Below, piece by piece: positions 51,445-61,042 of a stretch of DNA of 64,000 nucleotides. Below the pieces are notes generated by a model. It was not told the origin of the DNA. It saw only the letters and a program-made list of their open reading frames with translations, and searched no databases. Positions within the stretch are counted from its first letter, which is position 1; each line of letters starts with the position of its first letter. A program made the position numbers and the translations under genes. The stretch is from Opitutaceae bacterium. GTDB taxonomy: Bacteria > Verrucomicrobiota > Verrucomicrobiia > Opitutales > Opitutaceae. Where the stretch lies: positions 17,247 through 81,246 of the forward strand of contig JADJZJ010000029.1 in assembly GCA_016715765.1 (NCBI GenBank). Reading direction: 5' to 3'.

Positions 51445-52605
51445 TCAGGGCAGGTGCTGGTCGAGGGTCTCGAAAAAGCCCCAGCCCATGAATTCAAAGG
51501 CGATCTCGGTCCAGACCATGACCACGGCGTCGTAGTCGCGCAGGTAGGTTTCCCAGTCCGTCTTGGTCAGATCCCGCTTCAGATTGACCACCCCGGGGAT
51601 GGCGTAGGCGTTTTGGAAATAATACAGCGACTCGGACGGGCGGACGGCGTTGGCCGGATAGAGCAGGTCGATGAGCGCCCAGCCGAAGCTGTCGTGGACC
51701 CAGAGGATGCGGGGCAGTTTTTCCGGCGGAACCGACTGTTGCTCGATGAATTCAGGATAGGGGCTGGGGTGGCGGTAGGGGGTGTCGATCAGCAGGTTCA
51801 TCAGTGCGAGCAGATCCTCATCCGTGCCGAGTGGCGAACGGCTGCGCAGGGCCTTGAGGCGGAACTCGGGGACGGGATGGCGCATGACGGGATTGAGGCG
51901 GTCGCGCAAATCCCGGAGCACATGCTGCACGGCGTAGTAGCTCCAGTGCGTGCCGGAACGCGTGAAGAGGTTGTCCGGCATCGTTTGCTTCCATTCCTGG
52001 AAGCGGGCGGGGCCGTCATAGAAATTGATGCCGTACTCGGCGAACAGCGGCCGGGCCCTCTCGAAGTTCGTAAGCACCTTGGCGGGATCGCGACCACCCC
52101 AGTACACGTCCGGCACCTTGTCCGGATAGGTTTCCACCTTGCTTGGGGCGACGACGAGCAGGAAGGGCATCCCCCGGGCGGCCAGCTTGTCCTGGACGCG
52201 CCGGATCCGCTCGAGGGCCGTGCGCATTTCGGCTTCGGGCATGGTGCCGGGTTTCACGGCATAGGTGATGTAGTGATGTTCGAAGAGCCAGTCGTCCCGG
52301 CCGGCGACCACATGGGTGCCCTCGGGCCGTTTCTGGGTTTCGCCGAACAGCGAGTAGGTGATCTGGTTGTCGAGGCGCACCCACCAATTGCGCAGGCCGA
52401 CGTTGGCGTTGAACCAGGTGTCGATGGCGCGGAAGGTCTCGCCGCTCCGCAGTGCCGTCCAGTTCCAGGTCGGAAGCGGAGGCGGGGTGGTGGCGCCGCG
52501 CAGGTTTTTGCCCCCCGGCAGCAACGGTAGAAACGTGTCGAGGCCGACGATCCAGAGGAAGCCGACGAAGCCCAGGATGAGCAGGAGTTGGGGGCGGCTT
52601 TTCAT
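51445..52605 (-). CDS. AlgJ/AlgX-like O-acetyltransferase (SGNH-type domain)
   Basis: A protein of about 386 residues with an N-terminal signal anchor (LLLILGFVGFLWIVGLDTFL), then an ALGX-type domain: GRDDWLFEHHYITYAV, FLLVVAPSKVETYPDKVP, TRSGTHWSYYAVQHVL and ILWVHDSFGWALID. The HDSF block supplies the nucleophile Ser, and THW supplies the His; the residue before it is Gly where alginate enzymes have Asp. It would acetylate a surface polysaccharide in the periplasm, fed by the MBOAT partner upstream, which overlaps by four bases if the TTG at 52620 is the true start. Confidence 0.85.
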   Translation of the reverse strand: MKSRPQLLLILGFVGFLWIVGLDTFLPLLPGGKNLRGATTPPPLPTWNWTALRSGETFRAIDTWFNANVGLRNWWVRLDNQITYSLFGETQKRPEGTHVVAGRDDWLFEHHYITYAVKPGTMPEAEMRTALERIRRVQDKLAARGMPFLLVVAPSKVETYPDKVPDVYWGGRDPAKVLTNFERARPLFAEYGINFYDGPARFQEWKQTMPDNLFTRSGTHWSYYAVQHVLRDLRDRLNPVMRHPVPEFRLKALRSRSPLGTDEDLLALMNLLIDTPYRHPSPYPEFIEQQSVPPEKLPRILWVHDSFGWALIDLLYPANAVRPSESLYYFQNAYAIPGVVNLKRDLTKTDWETYLRDYDAVVMVWTEIAFEFMGWGFFETLDQHLP

Positions 52606-52616
52606 GTCACGGGACT

Positions 52617-54062
52617 TCAAAAGCGGAAATAGATGAAGGGATTGTAGCTCTGGTTGCCCAGGGCCGCGCTGGCCAGGATCAGGCAGGCCGTTCCCAGCAG
52701 CACGCGCAGGACGGCCTGCGGGCGGGTGGACGGGACGACTTCATCCCAGCCGCGGCGGGTCCACCATGATTCCGGCAGGAAGCTGAAGAACGCCGCAATC
52801 CCAAGCACGCCCCAGGTCCGGGCGCTGATCACGTCGGGCCAGAGGAATTCCAGGTCGTTCCGCACGTTGGCCCAGCTTGACCAGTCGGCGAGGCGGCTGA
52901 AGTAGGTGAGCGCATCGGTGAGGCTGGCGGCGCGGAAGAGCACCCAGCTGGCGAGCACGAGCAGGAAGGTGAAAACCGTGGCGGGGACGGCGGGGATGCG
53001 CCCCAGGCGCTTCAGGCCCACGGCGCGTTCCAATGACAGCAGCAGGCCGTGGTAGGCGCCCCAGCAGACGAAATTCCAGCTCGCACCGTGCCAGAAACCC
53101 GAGACGAGGAAGACAAACCAGAGATTGAAGCCGACCCGCCAGGGGGTGGTCCGGTTGCCGCCGAGCGGAATGTAAAGGTAGTCCCGCATGAAGTTCGACA
53201 GCGAGATGTGCCAGCGGCGCCAGAACTCCGTGATGGAGCGCGAGGTGTAGGGGCGCTCGAAATTCTCCATGAATTCGAACCCCATCATGCGGCCGAGGCC
53301 GATGGCCATGTCGGAGTAGCCGGAGAAATCAAAGTAGATCTGGAACGCGTAGCACAGGATGCCGATCCAGGCGTAGGGCATCGGCAGGGTGCCGAGATCC
53401 TGGGCGAAGACGCGGTCGGCCACGGCACCGAGCGGGTTCGCGATCAGCACCTTGCGGGCGAGGCCGAGCAGGAACCGCCAGGCGCCCGCCAGGAATTTCT
53501 CCCGGGAGTGCCCGCGGCTGACGATCTGGACGGCGACATCGTGGTAGCGGATGATCGGGCCGGCGATGAGTTGCGGGAAAAGGGTGACGAAAAGCAGGTA
53601 GTCAACCAGGCTGCGGGCCGGCTTGCTGGTGCCGCGGTAAACGTCGACGAGGTAGCTGATTTTCTGGAACGTGAAAAACGAGATGCCCAGCGGGAGGACG
53701 ACATGGGTCCAAAGGATGCCGCCCTGCTGGAGCCAGCCCAGGACGCCGTTCAACTGCGCGGCGAAGAAGTTGCTGTATTTGAACCAGAGCAGCAGGCCGA
53801 GGTAGACGCCCAGGCCGAGGGTCAGCACCCAGCGCCGCGCCGCCCTGGCCTCGACGGGCAAGCGTGCGAGCCAGAGGCTGATGTAATAGCCAAAGACGCA
53901 GACCCCGATCAGGATGACCAGGAAACCCGGTTCCCCCCAGCCGTAGAAAAACAGGCTGCCGGCCAGGGCCACGACATTGCGATGGCGCAGGGGCGCCAGG
54001 TAATAGAGCGCAAGGAAGACCGGCAGGTAGGCGTAGAGAAAAAGGAGGGAGCTGAAGACCAT
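52617..54062 (-). CDS. MBOAT-family O-acyltransferase (AlgI-like)
   Basis: A 481-residue membrane protein with many helices. It starts MVFSSLLFLYAYLPVFLALY, has LPLGISFFTFQKISYLVDVY and the central FSGYSDMAIGLGRMMGFEF block, and the active-site His is in VSGFWHGASWNFVCWGAYHG. AlgI-type proteins carry acetyl groups across the inner membrane for acetylation by AlgJ/AlgX partners, as with the adjacent gene downstream. No alginate polymerase is present, so another exopolysaccharide is the likely target. Confidence 0.96.
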   Translation of the reverse strand: MVFSSLLFLYAYLPVFLALYYLAPLRHRNVVALAGSLFFYGWGEPGFLVILIGVCVFGYYISLWLARLPVEARAARRWVLTLGLGVYLGLLLWFKYSNFFAAQLNGVLGWLQQGGILWTHVVLPLGISFFTFQKISYLVDVYRGTSKPARSLVDYLLFVTLFPQLIAGPIIRYHDVAVQIVSRGHSREKFLAGAWRFLLGLARKVLIANPLGAVADRVFAQDLGTLPMPYAWIGILCYAFQIYFDFSGYSDMAIGLGRMMGFEFMENFERPYTSRSITEFWRRWHISLSNFMRDYLYIPLGGNRTTPWRVGFNLWFVFLVSGFWHGASWNFVCWGAYHGLLLSLERAVGLKRLGRIPAVPATVFTFLLVLASWVLFRAASLTDALTYFSRLADWSSWANVRNDLEFLWPDVISARTWGVLGIAAFFSFLPESWWTRRGWDEVVPSTRPQAVLRVLLGTACLILASAALGNQSYNPFIYFRF

Positions 54063-54197
54063 GTACTAGGCGGACGAAAGGCGCCCACAGCAGGCGGCAA
54101 TAGGATCTCAGGACAAAACAAGGGGCCAAAGTTCCGAAAATCCCCCGCCCGGGCGAGGAAAAAGTCGGCGGGTTAAGAACCGGCGTCCCCCGGCCCG

Positions 54198-55888
54198 CTA
54201 GAAGCAGGCAATCCCTTCCAAACGTCTGCGGTAGCGGGCACCAATGACGCCGGGGGAGAAACGGGCGACAATGGTGGCATGGGCGGAGGCACCAAGCTGG
54301 GCGCACAGGCCGGCATCGGCATGCAGTCGCCGCATCCAGTCGGCGGCATGGTCGGGATCGGCCTCAGCCAGATCTGCCTTGCCCTGGGGCCGTGGTTCCG
54401 GTCCAGGACAACTAGGCGGTAACGCACCGGACATCCGTTGGCGGCATTGACAAATTCCGTGGTGGCCGACCAATCCGTGCAGATCACCGGCTTGCCAAGC
54501 ATCATGCACTCGGCGACCGCAAGGCCGAAACCTTCGGACCGGTGCAGCGAAACGTAGCAGTCGCAGGCGGCCTCCAGCTGGTAGACGGCCTCGCGGCTGA
54601 GGGTCTCGGTAATGAGCACCGTGCCGGGAAGGTCGGCCACGTCGGCCTGGAGCCGGGCGAAGTCGGCCTCATTGCCCTGCACATTGTGCACCTTGATCAC
54701 CAGTGCCGCCCCATGGCCGGCGAGACCCGACCGGCGGAAGGCCTCGATCGCGGCGCGCGGATTCTTGCGTTCAGTGTAGGAATTGAGGTCGTAGAGCACC
54801 AGAAAAAGGAAGCGGTCCGGGGGCAGGCCGAAGCTTGCCCGGGTATCTCCCGACGGCAGGGCAAAGCTGATGGCGTGCGGCATGGTGATGACCGGCAGCG
54901 GCGCCTTCAGTGAAATGGCCTCGCGCACGAAATCGCTGGGGCACCAGATCTCGTCGAAGTACGCGCAGGCCGGCACCCAGGAGTCGGGGAATTCGGGCAG
55001 TTCCCAGGCCCAGTAGGCGATGTTGTATTTGCCCGCGCGGAAGGCCGGATGGTGGTGATCGAGATCGCGCGAGGCGGGAGGATCGAGGTGGACGATGTTG
55101 ACGCCGTGGGGATTGGCGTCCTGCAGGCGGGCGGCGAAAGACAGGTCGCCGAGCGGATTCCGGCAGTGCAGCTTGAGCGGCACCAGTGCGGCCGGCAGGC
55201 CGGCGGCGTCGGCGGCGCGCACCATGCAACGGGCGGATTCACCGACGCCGAGTTCGGCGGTGAGGAAGCCGGCAATATTGATGCCGAGATGAGTGTGCCG
55301 GCGGGCAAAGGCGGCGGAATAGGGGGCGTGGCGATTGGAGAAATCGAATATCACCTCGCCTTCGGCCGTCTCCAGGGCCGTGAGGCGGAGCTGGCGGTTC
55401 TTGCGCTGGCCGCGGAAGCGTTGCCACCAACCGAGCCCGGTCACGCGGCCGAGCCAGGCAAACAGGTTGGTGAGTCCGACCCCGGACAGGTTGAGTTCCA
55501 CGATGTCGCGCTCGGAGGCAGGAGCAGTGGCAAGGTCCAATTCCAGACTGAACGGACCGGAATGACGGTCCGAGGCCGGTGGCAGGGCGCGGCCGTTGAG
55601 CCGGCAGTGGAGCCCGGGCAGGGCGCATTCGAGTCCGCGGGCCTGCGGATGCACCCGGTACTCACCCCGCAGGACAAGCTTGCGCTGACCTTCCAGGGGC
55701 GGGAGCTGAATGCGGGCGCGATCCCTGAGCCATACGGAATCGGGGGCGAACTCGTCGAAATACAGACCCTCAAAGGCGGCGAAATGGGAGCGGAAGGAAC
55801 CGCCCGGAATAGGCTGGGCAACTGGGCGCATGCGTGGGTAGTGAAGATTAGCGATAGCCGCGGGCGTGACTTTGGCAAAGGTATACAC
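54198..55888 (-). CDS. Glycosyltransferase family 4 with N-terminal beta-domain, one-base frameshift near 54388
   Basis: A protein of about 563 residues. The first ~150 form a beta-rich domain of unknown role. The GT4 part has LGINIAGFLTAELGVGESAR, KYNIAYWAWELPEFPDSW, FLVLYDLNSYTERKNPRAAI and HRSEGFGLAVAECMMLGKPV. The main frame loses sense after LVVLDRNHGP; the other frame goes on with DLAEADPDHAADWMRRLHAD to the proper GT4 end at 54198. One missing base in the G4/C4 run at 54386-54389 explains this (GPQGKADLAEAD when repaired). The GTG at 55888 or an ATG at 55831 may be the start. Confidence 0.8.
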
Positions 55889-55910
55889 CCGTCCACCGTC
55901 CGGCAGGAGT

Positions 55911-58097
55911 TCAGCGGCCTGACTCGGCGGGGATCAGCTGCAGATCCTCGATCATGAATCCGAGTTCGCGGGAATCGCCGCCCGGAGGATAGGAGGGTTC
56001 GCCGCGGAGGAGCCAGACGAGCCGGTTGCTGCCGCCGCTGAGGGTCACGGGAATTTCCACGGGACGGATTTCACCCCGGGCCAGCGTGAGATGCAGCAGG
56101 GTTTTGCCGTTCTGCCGGAGTTCGACGGCATTGTCCCGCAGCACCGCGGCCTTGAATTTCAAACGGGCTTTGACTTTCGGATGTGGGCCCACGGGCCACC
56201 AGATGCCGACCTCGCCGCGCTTGGCCGCCCAGCGCCAGCGCCTTGAGCCATCCTGTTCAAGCGGGTACCAGCCGTTGATCGCGAGCAGGGCGGGGCTGTT
56301 GGGGTTGAGCGAGGGTTCCGCCCAGGCGCGATTGATCCGGAGGTCATCCAGATTCGGGCGGACGGGTTGCTCCGCGGGTTGCAGCCGGACGACCCTGACG
56401 GGAGCCCCCGTGGAGTGAATCAGTTCCGCGCGCTGGTGGGAGACCAGGTCACCCACCATTTTCGCACCGCCGTCGGCATAGGCGCGGGTGTTGATCCAGA
56501 TGGCGGAAAAACCGCTCGCCTCCAGATGGGCGATCAGATCCGCCGCGGGCATCCGGGTGACAAACTGCTGCCAGCCCAGTTCGCGGCTCCGGCCCAGCGG
56601 ACCGTAGGAAAAATGCAGGGAGGAATCGGCCAGGAAAGGCTGAAAGTGCTCGTAGTCGATCATGTGCTGGATCGGTCCGGCCTCGGGGAATTGACGGACG
56701 GGCAGTTGGAAGATCATGGCCCCGGCGCCGAGATCCTGCTCCAGCTGCCGGGTGAGCTTTTGGACCGCCTCCCACTTCGGCGCGATGGCGTCGCGGTACT
56801 TGTTAAGGCGCATTCGCGGAGTCTGTTCCCACCAGCCGAAAATTGTGATGACGGCGGCGAGGCCCACGGTGACCCAGCGGGCGGACGAGCGCAGCTGAAG
56901 CTGGAACCGGCCGAGCAGGAAGAACAGCACCCAGATATTGACCAGAATGCTGATGCGCCGGCTGGCGCGAAAAATATCGAGCCCGCCCAGGGCCAGCAGC
57001 GAGTTGATGCTGCCGGCGGCGGCAAAAGCCACGATCAGCGCGAGACCAAGCGCGGCGTCCGGCACCGGACGCGCCGGACGCGCAGCCAGGCGCCTGAAAG
57101 TGTGGATCAACAGCCCGGCGAGGCCGATGATGCCGACGACACCCAGGTAACCGGGGGCGAACTCACCCAACACCTTCGTCTGGTTGGCATAGTTCAGCCC
57201 GAGGCGGGCGGCCCAGGCGATGCTGTGCTCCTGGGGGGGATCAGCCAGTCAATGGGTTTGAGGGCGTAAATGAGGGAACCGGCATAATTGCGGATCAAGG
57301 GTCCGTCGTCCCCGGCCTCGAAGTAGTTCAAGGCATATTTCAGGTTGGCCAGGAGGAACACCCCGATCAGGGCAAAGAGGAAGCAGACCAGCGGCTGCAG
57401 GCGCAGCCAGGGGGTGCGGCGGACGAGGGCGAGGACCAGGGTGGAGGAGGCGAGCAGTCCGGCAAAGAATCCGAGGTAGGGATTGCCCAGGCCCAGCCAG
57501 GCGCCGAGGAGCCCGCCCAACCACAGCCAGCCCCGGCCACTGGCGGCCAGGACCGGCCCAAGTTTGACCGCATGACTGCAGAGCAGGATCAACGGCGGCA
57601 GGGTGAAGGTCTGGTTGAAACTCAGGGTGACGCCCCACCGGATATTGTAATTGCTGAACACGAACAGCACCGCGTCGGCGATCGCCCACTCGTGGCGCCA
57701 GCGCAAATGCCGCGCAAAAATAAAAGGAAAAGGCGTTGAGCAGGCTGAAAAGCGCGGCCACCAGCTTGACTGCGGCAAAGACTCCCGTGAGCCGGGAAAG
57801 CTGCCCGGCGAGAAAGAAGACCAGGCTGTCCGGGGCGGGATAACCCGACCAATCGGCATGGAAAGGGGCGCCCAGCCGCTGCAGGTCGGTGAAACCGGCG
57901 AAGGGTTGCCACGGCTGCTCGGCGGCCAGTTTCACCCGGGCAAAGATCTCAAGCGGATCCCCGAAAATGTCCTGCGGTTGCCACCAGTCGGACCAGGTCC
58001 AGCGCTCGTGCAACAGGATCAGGAGACCAACCACACAGAACCCGAGCAGGAGAATTGCGACTTGGTTTTGTCTGGCCGGGGTCGGGCGCACGCGCAT
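55911..58097 (-). CDS. Large polytopic membrane protein (GT-C-like), two compensating frameshifts
   Basis: Three frames join into one protein of about 728 residues. From the ATG at 58097 (VRPTPARQNQVAILLLGF) the N-terminus has GYPAPDSLVFFLAGQLSRL. The frame changes at an A5 run (57716-57720; one T too many on the coding strand), goes on with RHEWAIADAVLFVFSNYNIR, and changes again at a G7 run (57233-57239; one C too few), where repair gives DWLIPPQEHSIAWAARLGLN leading into VLGEFAPGYLGVVGIIGLAG. A C-terminal soluble part of about 270 residues ends in a beta-rich domain. Total length is an exact multiple of three. Function is probably glycosyl transfer from a lipid carrier, unproven. Confidence 0.7.
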
Positions 58098-58206
58098 TTT
58101 TGATTTGTTCGCTAAAGGGGCGGCGTGAATTGTCGAATGCAAAGATGCATCGAATCCCATTCAGATTTCCGCGGATGAGCAATCCCGGGCGGACGGTGGC
58201 CTCCTG

Positions 58207-58938
58207 ATGGAAACCGACGAATACCGCAAAATGGCCGGGGTGGAGGATGCGATGTGGTATTACCGCGCGCTGCACCGCAACGTGGGTCTGGCCCTCGCGC
58301 AGGACGCACCGGCTGCCGGTATCCGCGTGCTGGACGCGGGTTGCGGCACGGGCGGACTGATGCGGCGGCTACAGCGCGCGCAGTCCGGCTGGGAGCTCAC
58401 GGGCGTGGATTTTTCGCCGCTGGCCTGCGCCTTCGCGCGGGAGCGCACCGGCCGGCCGGTCTTGGAGGGTTCGGTGACGGCGCTGCCGTTGGCGGATGCG
58501 GATTTTGATGCCATCGCGTCCTGCGACGTGGTCTGCCAGGTGGCGGAACCGCTGGCGGCCCTCCGCGAATTCCACCGGGTGCTGCGGCCGGGCGGCATCG
58601 CCGTGCTGACGATGCCCGCCTATCGCTGGATGCATTCGTACCACGACCGGGCGGTCGGCAACCTGCGCCGCTATTCCCGGGGTGAGACCGTTGCTTTGCT
58701 GCGACAGGCGGGCTTCCGGATCGAACGGGCGACCTACTGGAACACCTTGCTGTTCCCCCTGGCCGTCCTGCAAAGAAAACTCCTGCGGGGCCGGGACTCG
58801 TCCAGCGATGTGCGCTTGTATCCGGCCCCGGTGGAAGCATTCTGCAATGCGATGAATTTGATCGAGCATGCCTGGCTGCGCCGGGGTGGCGTCCTGCCCT
58901 GGGGCAATTCGGTTCTGGCCGTCGGCCGCCGGCCATGA
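58207..58938 (+). CDS. Class I SAM-dependent methyltransferase
   Basis: A 243-residue protein with the SAM-binding glycine loop VLDAGCGTGGLMRRL, then LTGVDFSPLACAFARERT and the post-I block DFDAIASCDVVCQVAEPLAA. The C-terminal half (RAVGNLRRYSRGETVALLRQ) resembles methyltransferases of sugar and lipid-linked pathways. It begins a + strand operon in which every junction overlaps (here by four bases), so it probably acts on the same glycan precursor as the next genes. Substrate unknown. Confidence 0.9.
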   Translation: METDEYRKMAGVEDAMWYYRALHRNVGLALAQDAPAAGIRVLDAGCGTGGLMRRLQRAQSGWELTGVDFSPLACAFARERTGRPVLEGSVTALPLADADFDAIASCDVVCQVAEPLAALREFHRVLRPGGIAVLTMPAYRWMHSYHDRAVGNLRRYSRGETVALLRQAGFRIERATYWNTLLFPLAVLQRKLLRGRDSSSDVRLYPAPVEAFCNAMNLIEHAWLRRGGVLPWGNSVLAVGRRP

Positions 58939-59936
58939 TCCACCGGGCGGAATTCATCCGCGCCTTCCGCGGCCGGCGCGTGCTCATCACGGGCGGGCTG
59001 GGCTTCATCGGCTCGAACCTGGCCCGGCTGCTGGTGCGGCTGGGGGCGAAGGTGACGATCCTCGACAGTCTCATTCCGGAATACGGCGGCAACCGGCGCA
59101 ACGTCGCCGGCCTGGAGCGCAAGCTGGACATCAACCTCTCGGATGTGCGCGACCGGCACAGCCTGCCGGCCTTTGTGCGCGGGCAGGATTTCCTCTTCAA
59201 CCTCGCCGGGCAGACCAGCCACATGGATTCCATGGCGGACCCGGAGACGGACCTGGAGATCAACTGCCGGGCGCAGCTTTCGATCCTCGAGGCCTGCCGG
59301 CGGCACAACCCCGGTATCCGCGTGGTGTTCGCGAGCACGCGGCAGATTTACGGGCGGCCGGACTACCTGCCGGTGGACGAGCAGCATCCGCTGCGGCCGG
59401 TGGACGTGAACGGCATCAACAAGCTTGCGGGTGAGGAATATCACCTGCTCTACAGCCAGGTGCACGGCATCCGCAGCACGGTGCTGCGGCTTACCAACAC
59501 CATCGGGCCGCGCATGCGGGTGAAGGATGCGCGCCAGACCTTTGTCGGCGTGTGGATCCGCCAGTTGCTGGAGGACCGTCCGTTCGAGGTGTGGGGCGGG
59601 GAGCAGTTGCGCGATTTCACTTACGTCGATGACGCGGTCGAGGCCCTGCTGCTGGCCGCGGCCCGGCCGGCCGCCGAGGGCCGGGTGTTCAATCTCGGCG
59701 GGCCGCCGCCCGTGACCCTGCGGCAGCTGGCGGAACTGCTGGTGGCCGTGAACGGATCGGGAAAGTTTGTGATGAAGCGTTTTCCCGCGGCGCGAAAGAA
59801 AATCGACATCGGCGATTTCCACGCGGACTACGGCCTGATCACGTCCACGCTGGGCTGGCGGCCGCGCACGGATCTGCGCACCGCCCTGCGCCGCACGCTG
59901 GTGTTTTTCCGGAAGGAGAAGGCGCACTATGTCTGA
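58935..59936 (+). CDS. NAD-dependent epimerase/dehydratase (extended SDR), nucleotide-sugar type
   Basis: A 333-residue extended SDR. The Rossmann loop is ITGGLGFIGSNLARLLV, NLAGQTSHMDSMADP follows, then FASTRQIYGRP. The catalytic YxxxK position reads VDVNGINKLAGEEYH: the Lys is kept but the Tyr position is Asn. The C-terminal half has the sugar-binding GEQLRDFTYVDDAVEALLLA. It probably changes a nucleotide sugar for the DegT aminotransferase, whose gene it overlaps by eight bases. The exact reaction is open because of the altered Tyr. Confidence 0.9.
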   Translation: MIHRAEFIRAFRGRRVLITGGLGFIGSNLARLLVRLGAKVTILDSLIPEYGGNRRNVAGLERKLDINLSDVRDRHSLPAFVRGQDFLFNLAGQTSHMDSMADPETDLEINCRAQLSILEACRRHNPGIRVVFASTRQIYGRPDYLPVDEQHPLRPVDVNGINKLAGEEYHLLYSQVHGIRSTVLRLTNTIGPRMRVKDARQTFVGVWIRQLLEDRPFEVWGGEQLRDFTYVDDAVEALLLAAARPAAEGRVFNLGGPPPVTLRQLAELLVAVNGSGKFVMKRFPAARKKIDIGDFHADYGLITSTLGWRPRTDLRTALRRTLVFFRKEKAHYV

Positions 59937-61042
59937 AAAGATCCTGCTCACGGCCGACCCGAAGGCCGGCTACACCGCCCACGCCGCGGAGATCAGGGCG
60001 GCCATCGAGCGCGTGCTGGAGGGCGGCCACTACATCCTCGGCCCCGAGGTGGCGGCGTTTGAAAAGGAATTTGCGGACTGCCATGGCGGCGGCGAGGTCG
60101 TGACCGTGGCGAACGGCACGGATGCGCTGGAACTGGCCCTCGGCGCCCTCGGTGTGCAGGCCGGCGATCTGGTGGCGACGGTGGCCAACTCCGTGTCGGC
60201 GACGGCGGCGGCCATCCAGCAATTGGGCGCGCGGCCGGTCTTCGTGGAGATCGAGGCGGCGACGATGGTAATGTCGGCGACGGACCTGGAGAAGGTGCTC
60301 GCGCGTCATGCCGGCAAGGGTGAAGGCCGTGGTGCCCGTCCATCTGTACGGTCATCCGGCGGACATGCCGGCGATCGTGGCCGCGGCGAGACGGCACGGG
60401 GCAAAGGTGCTGGAGGACTGCGCCCAGTCGCACGGCGCGGTGGTGGCGGGGCGCAAGGCGGGCACCTGGGGCGACGCCGCGGCGTACAGTTTTTATCCGA
60501 CGAAAAATCTCGGTGCGCTTGGCGACGGCGGGGCGGTTTATTCGGCCGATGCGGCGGTGGCGGCGCAGGTGCGCCTGCTGCGACAGTACGGCTGGCGGAC
60601 GCGTTACGTGAGCGACATTCCCGGGCGCAACAGCCGGCTCGACGAATTGCAGGCGGCGGTGTTGCGCGTGAACCTGCGGCACCTTGAGGCCGGCAATGCC
60701 AGTCGCCGGATGCTCGCCGCGCGCTATCTGGACCGCCTCGGAGCCGCCGGGCTGGTGTTGCCGACCGTCGCGGCCGGCGTGACCCCGGCCTGGCATCAAT
60801 TCACCGTGCGGACCCCGCGCCGCGACGCGCTGCTCGCGCACCTGGCGGAACGCGGCATCCGCTGCGGGGTGCTGTATCCCGTGCCGCTGCACCGGCAACC
60901 CGCCTATGCCGACGCCACCGCCGTGCTGCCGGTGACGGAGCAGGCCTGCACGGAGGTGCTCTGCCTGCCGGTGCATCCCGGCCTGGACAGCACCGACGTT
61001 GACAGGGTGACCGGGGAAATCATTCGCTGGGCCACTGCATGA
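59929..61042 (+). CDS. DegT/DnrJ/EryC1/StrS sugar aminotransferase, one-base frameshift near 60319
   Basis: A PLP aminotransferase of about 370 residues that aminates a keto nucleotide sugar. The first frame has EGGHYILGPEVAAFEKEFAD and TVANGTDALELALGALGV and loses sense after LARHAGK. The second frame has AVVPVHLYGHPADMPAIVAA, VLEDCAQSHGA and the PLP-Lys block SFYPTKNLGALGDGG. Removing one G from the GGG at 60318-60320 gives ARHAGKVKAVVPVHLYGH and one full protein; total length is three times 371 plus one. It lies between the epimerase and the GT2 gene with overlaps on both sides. Confidence 0.9.
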
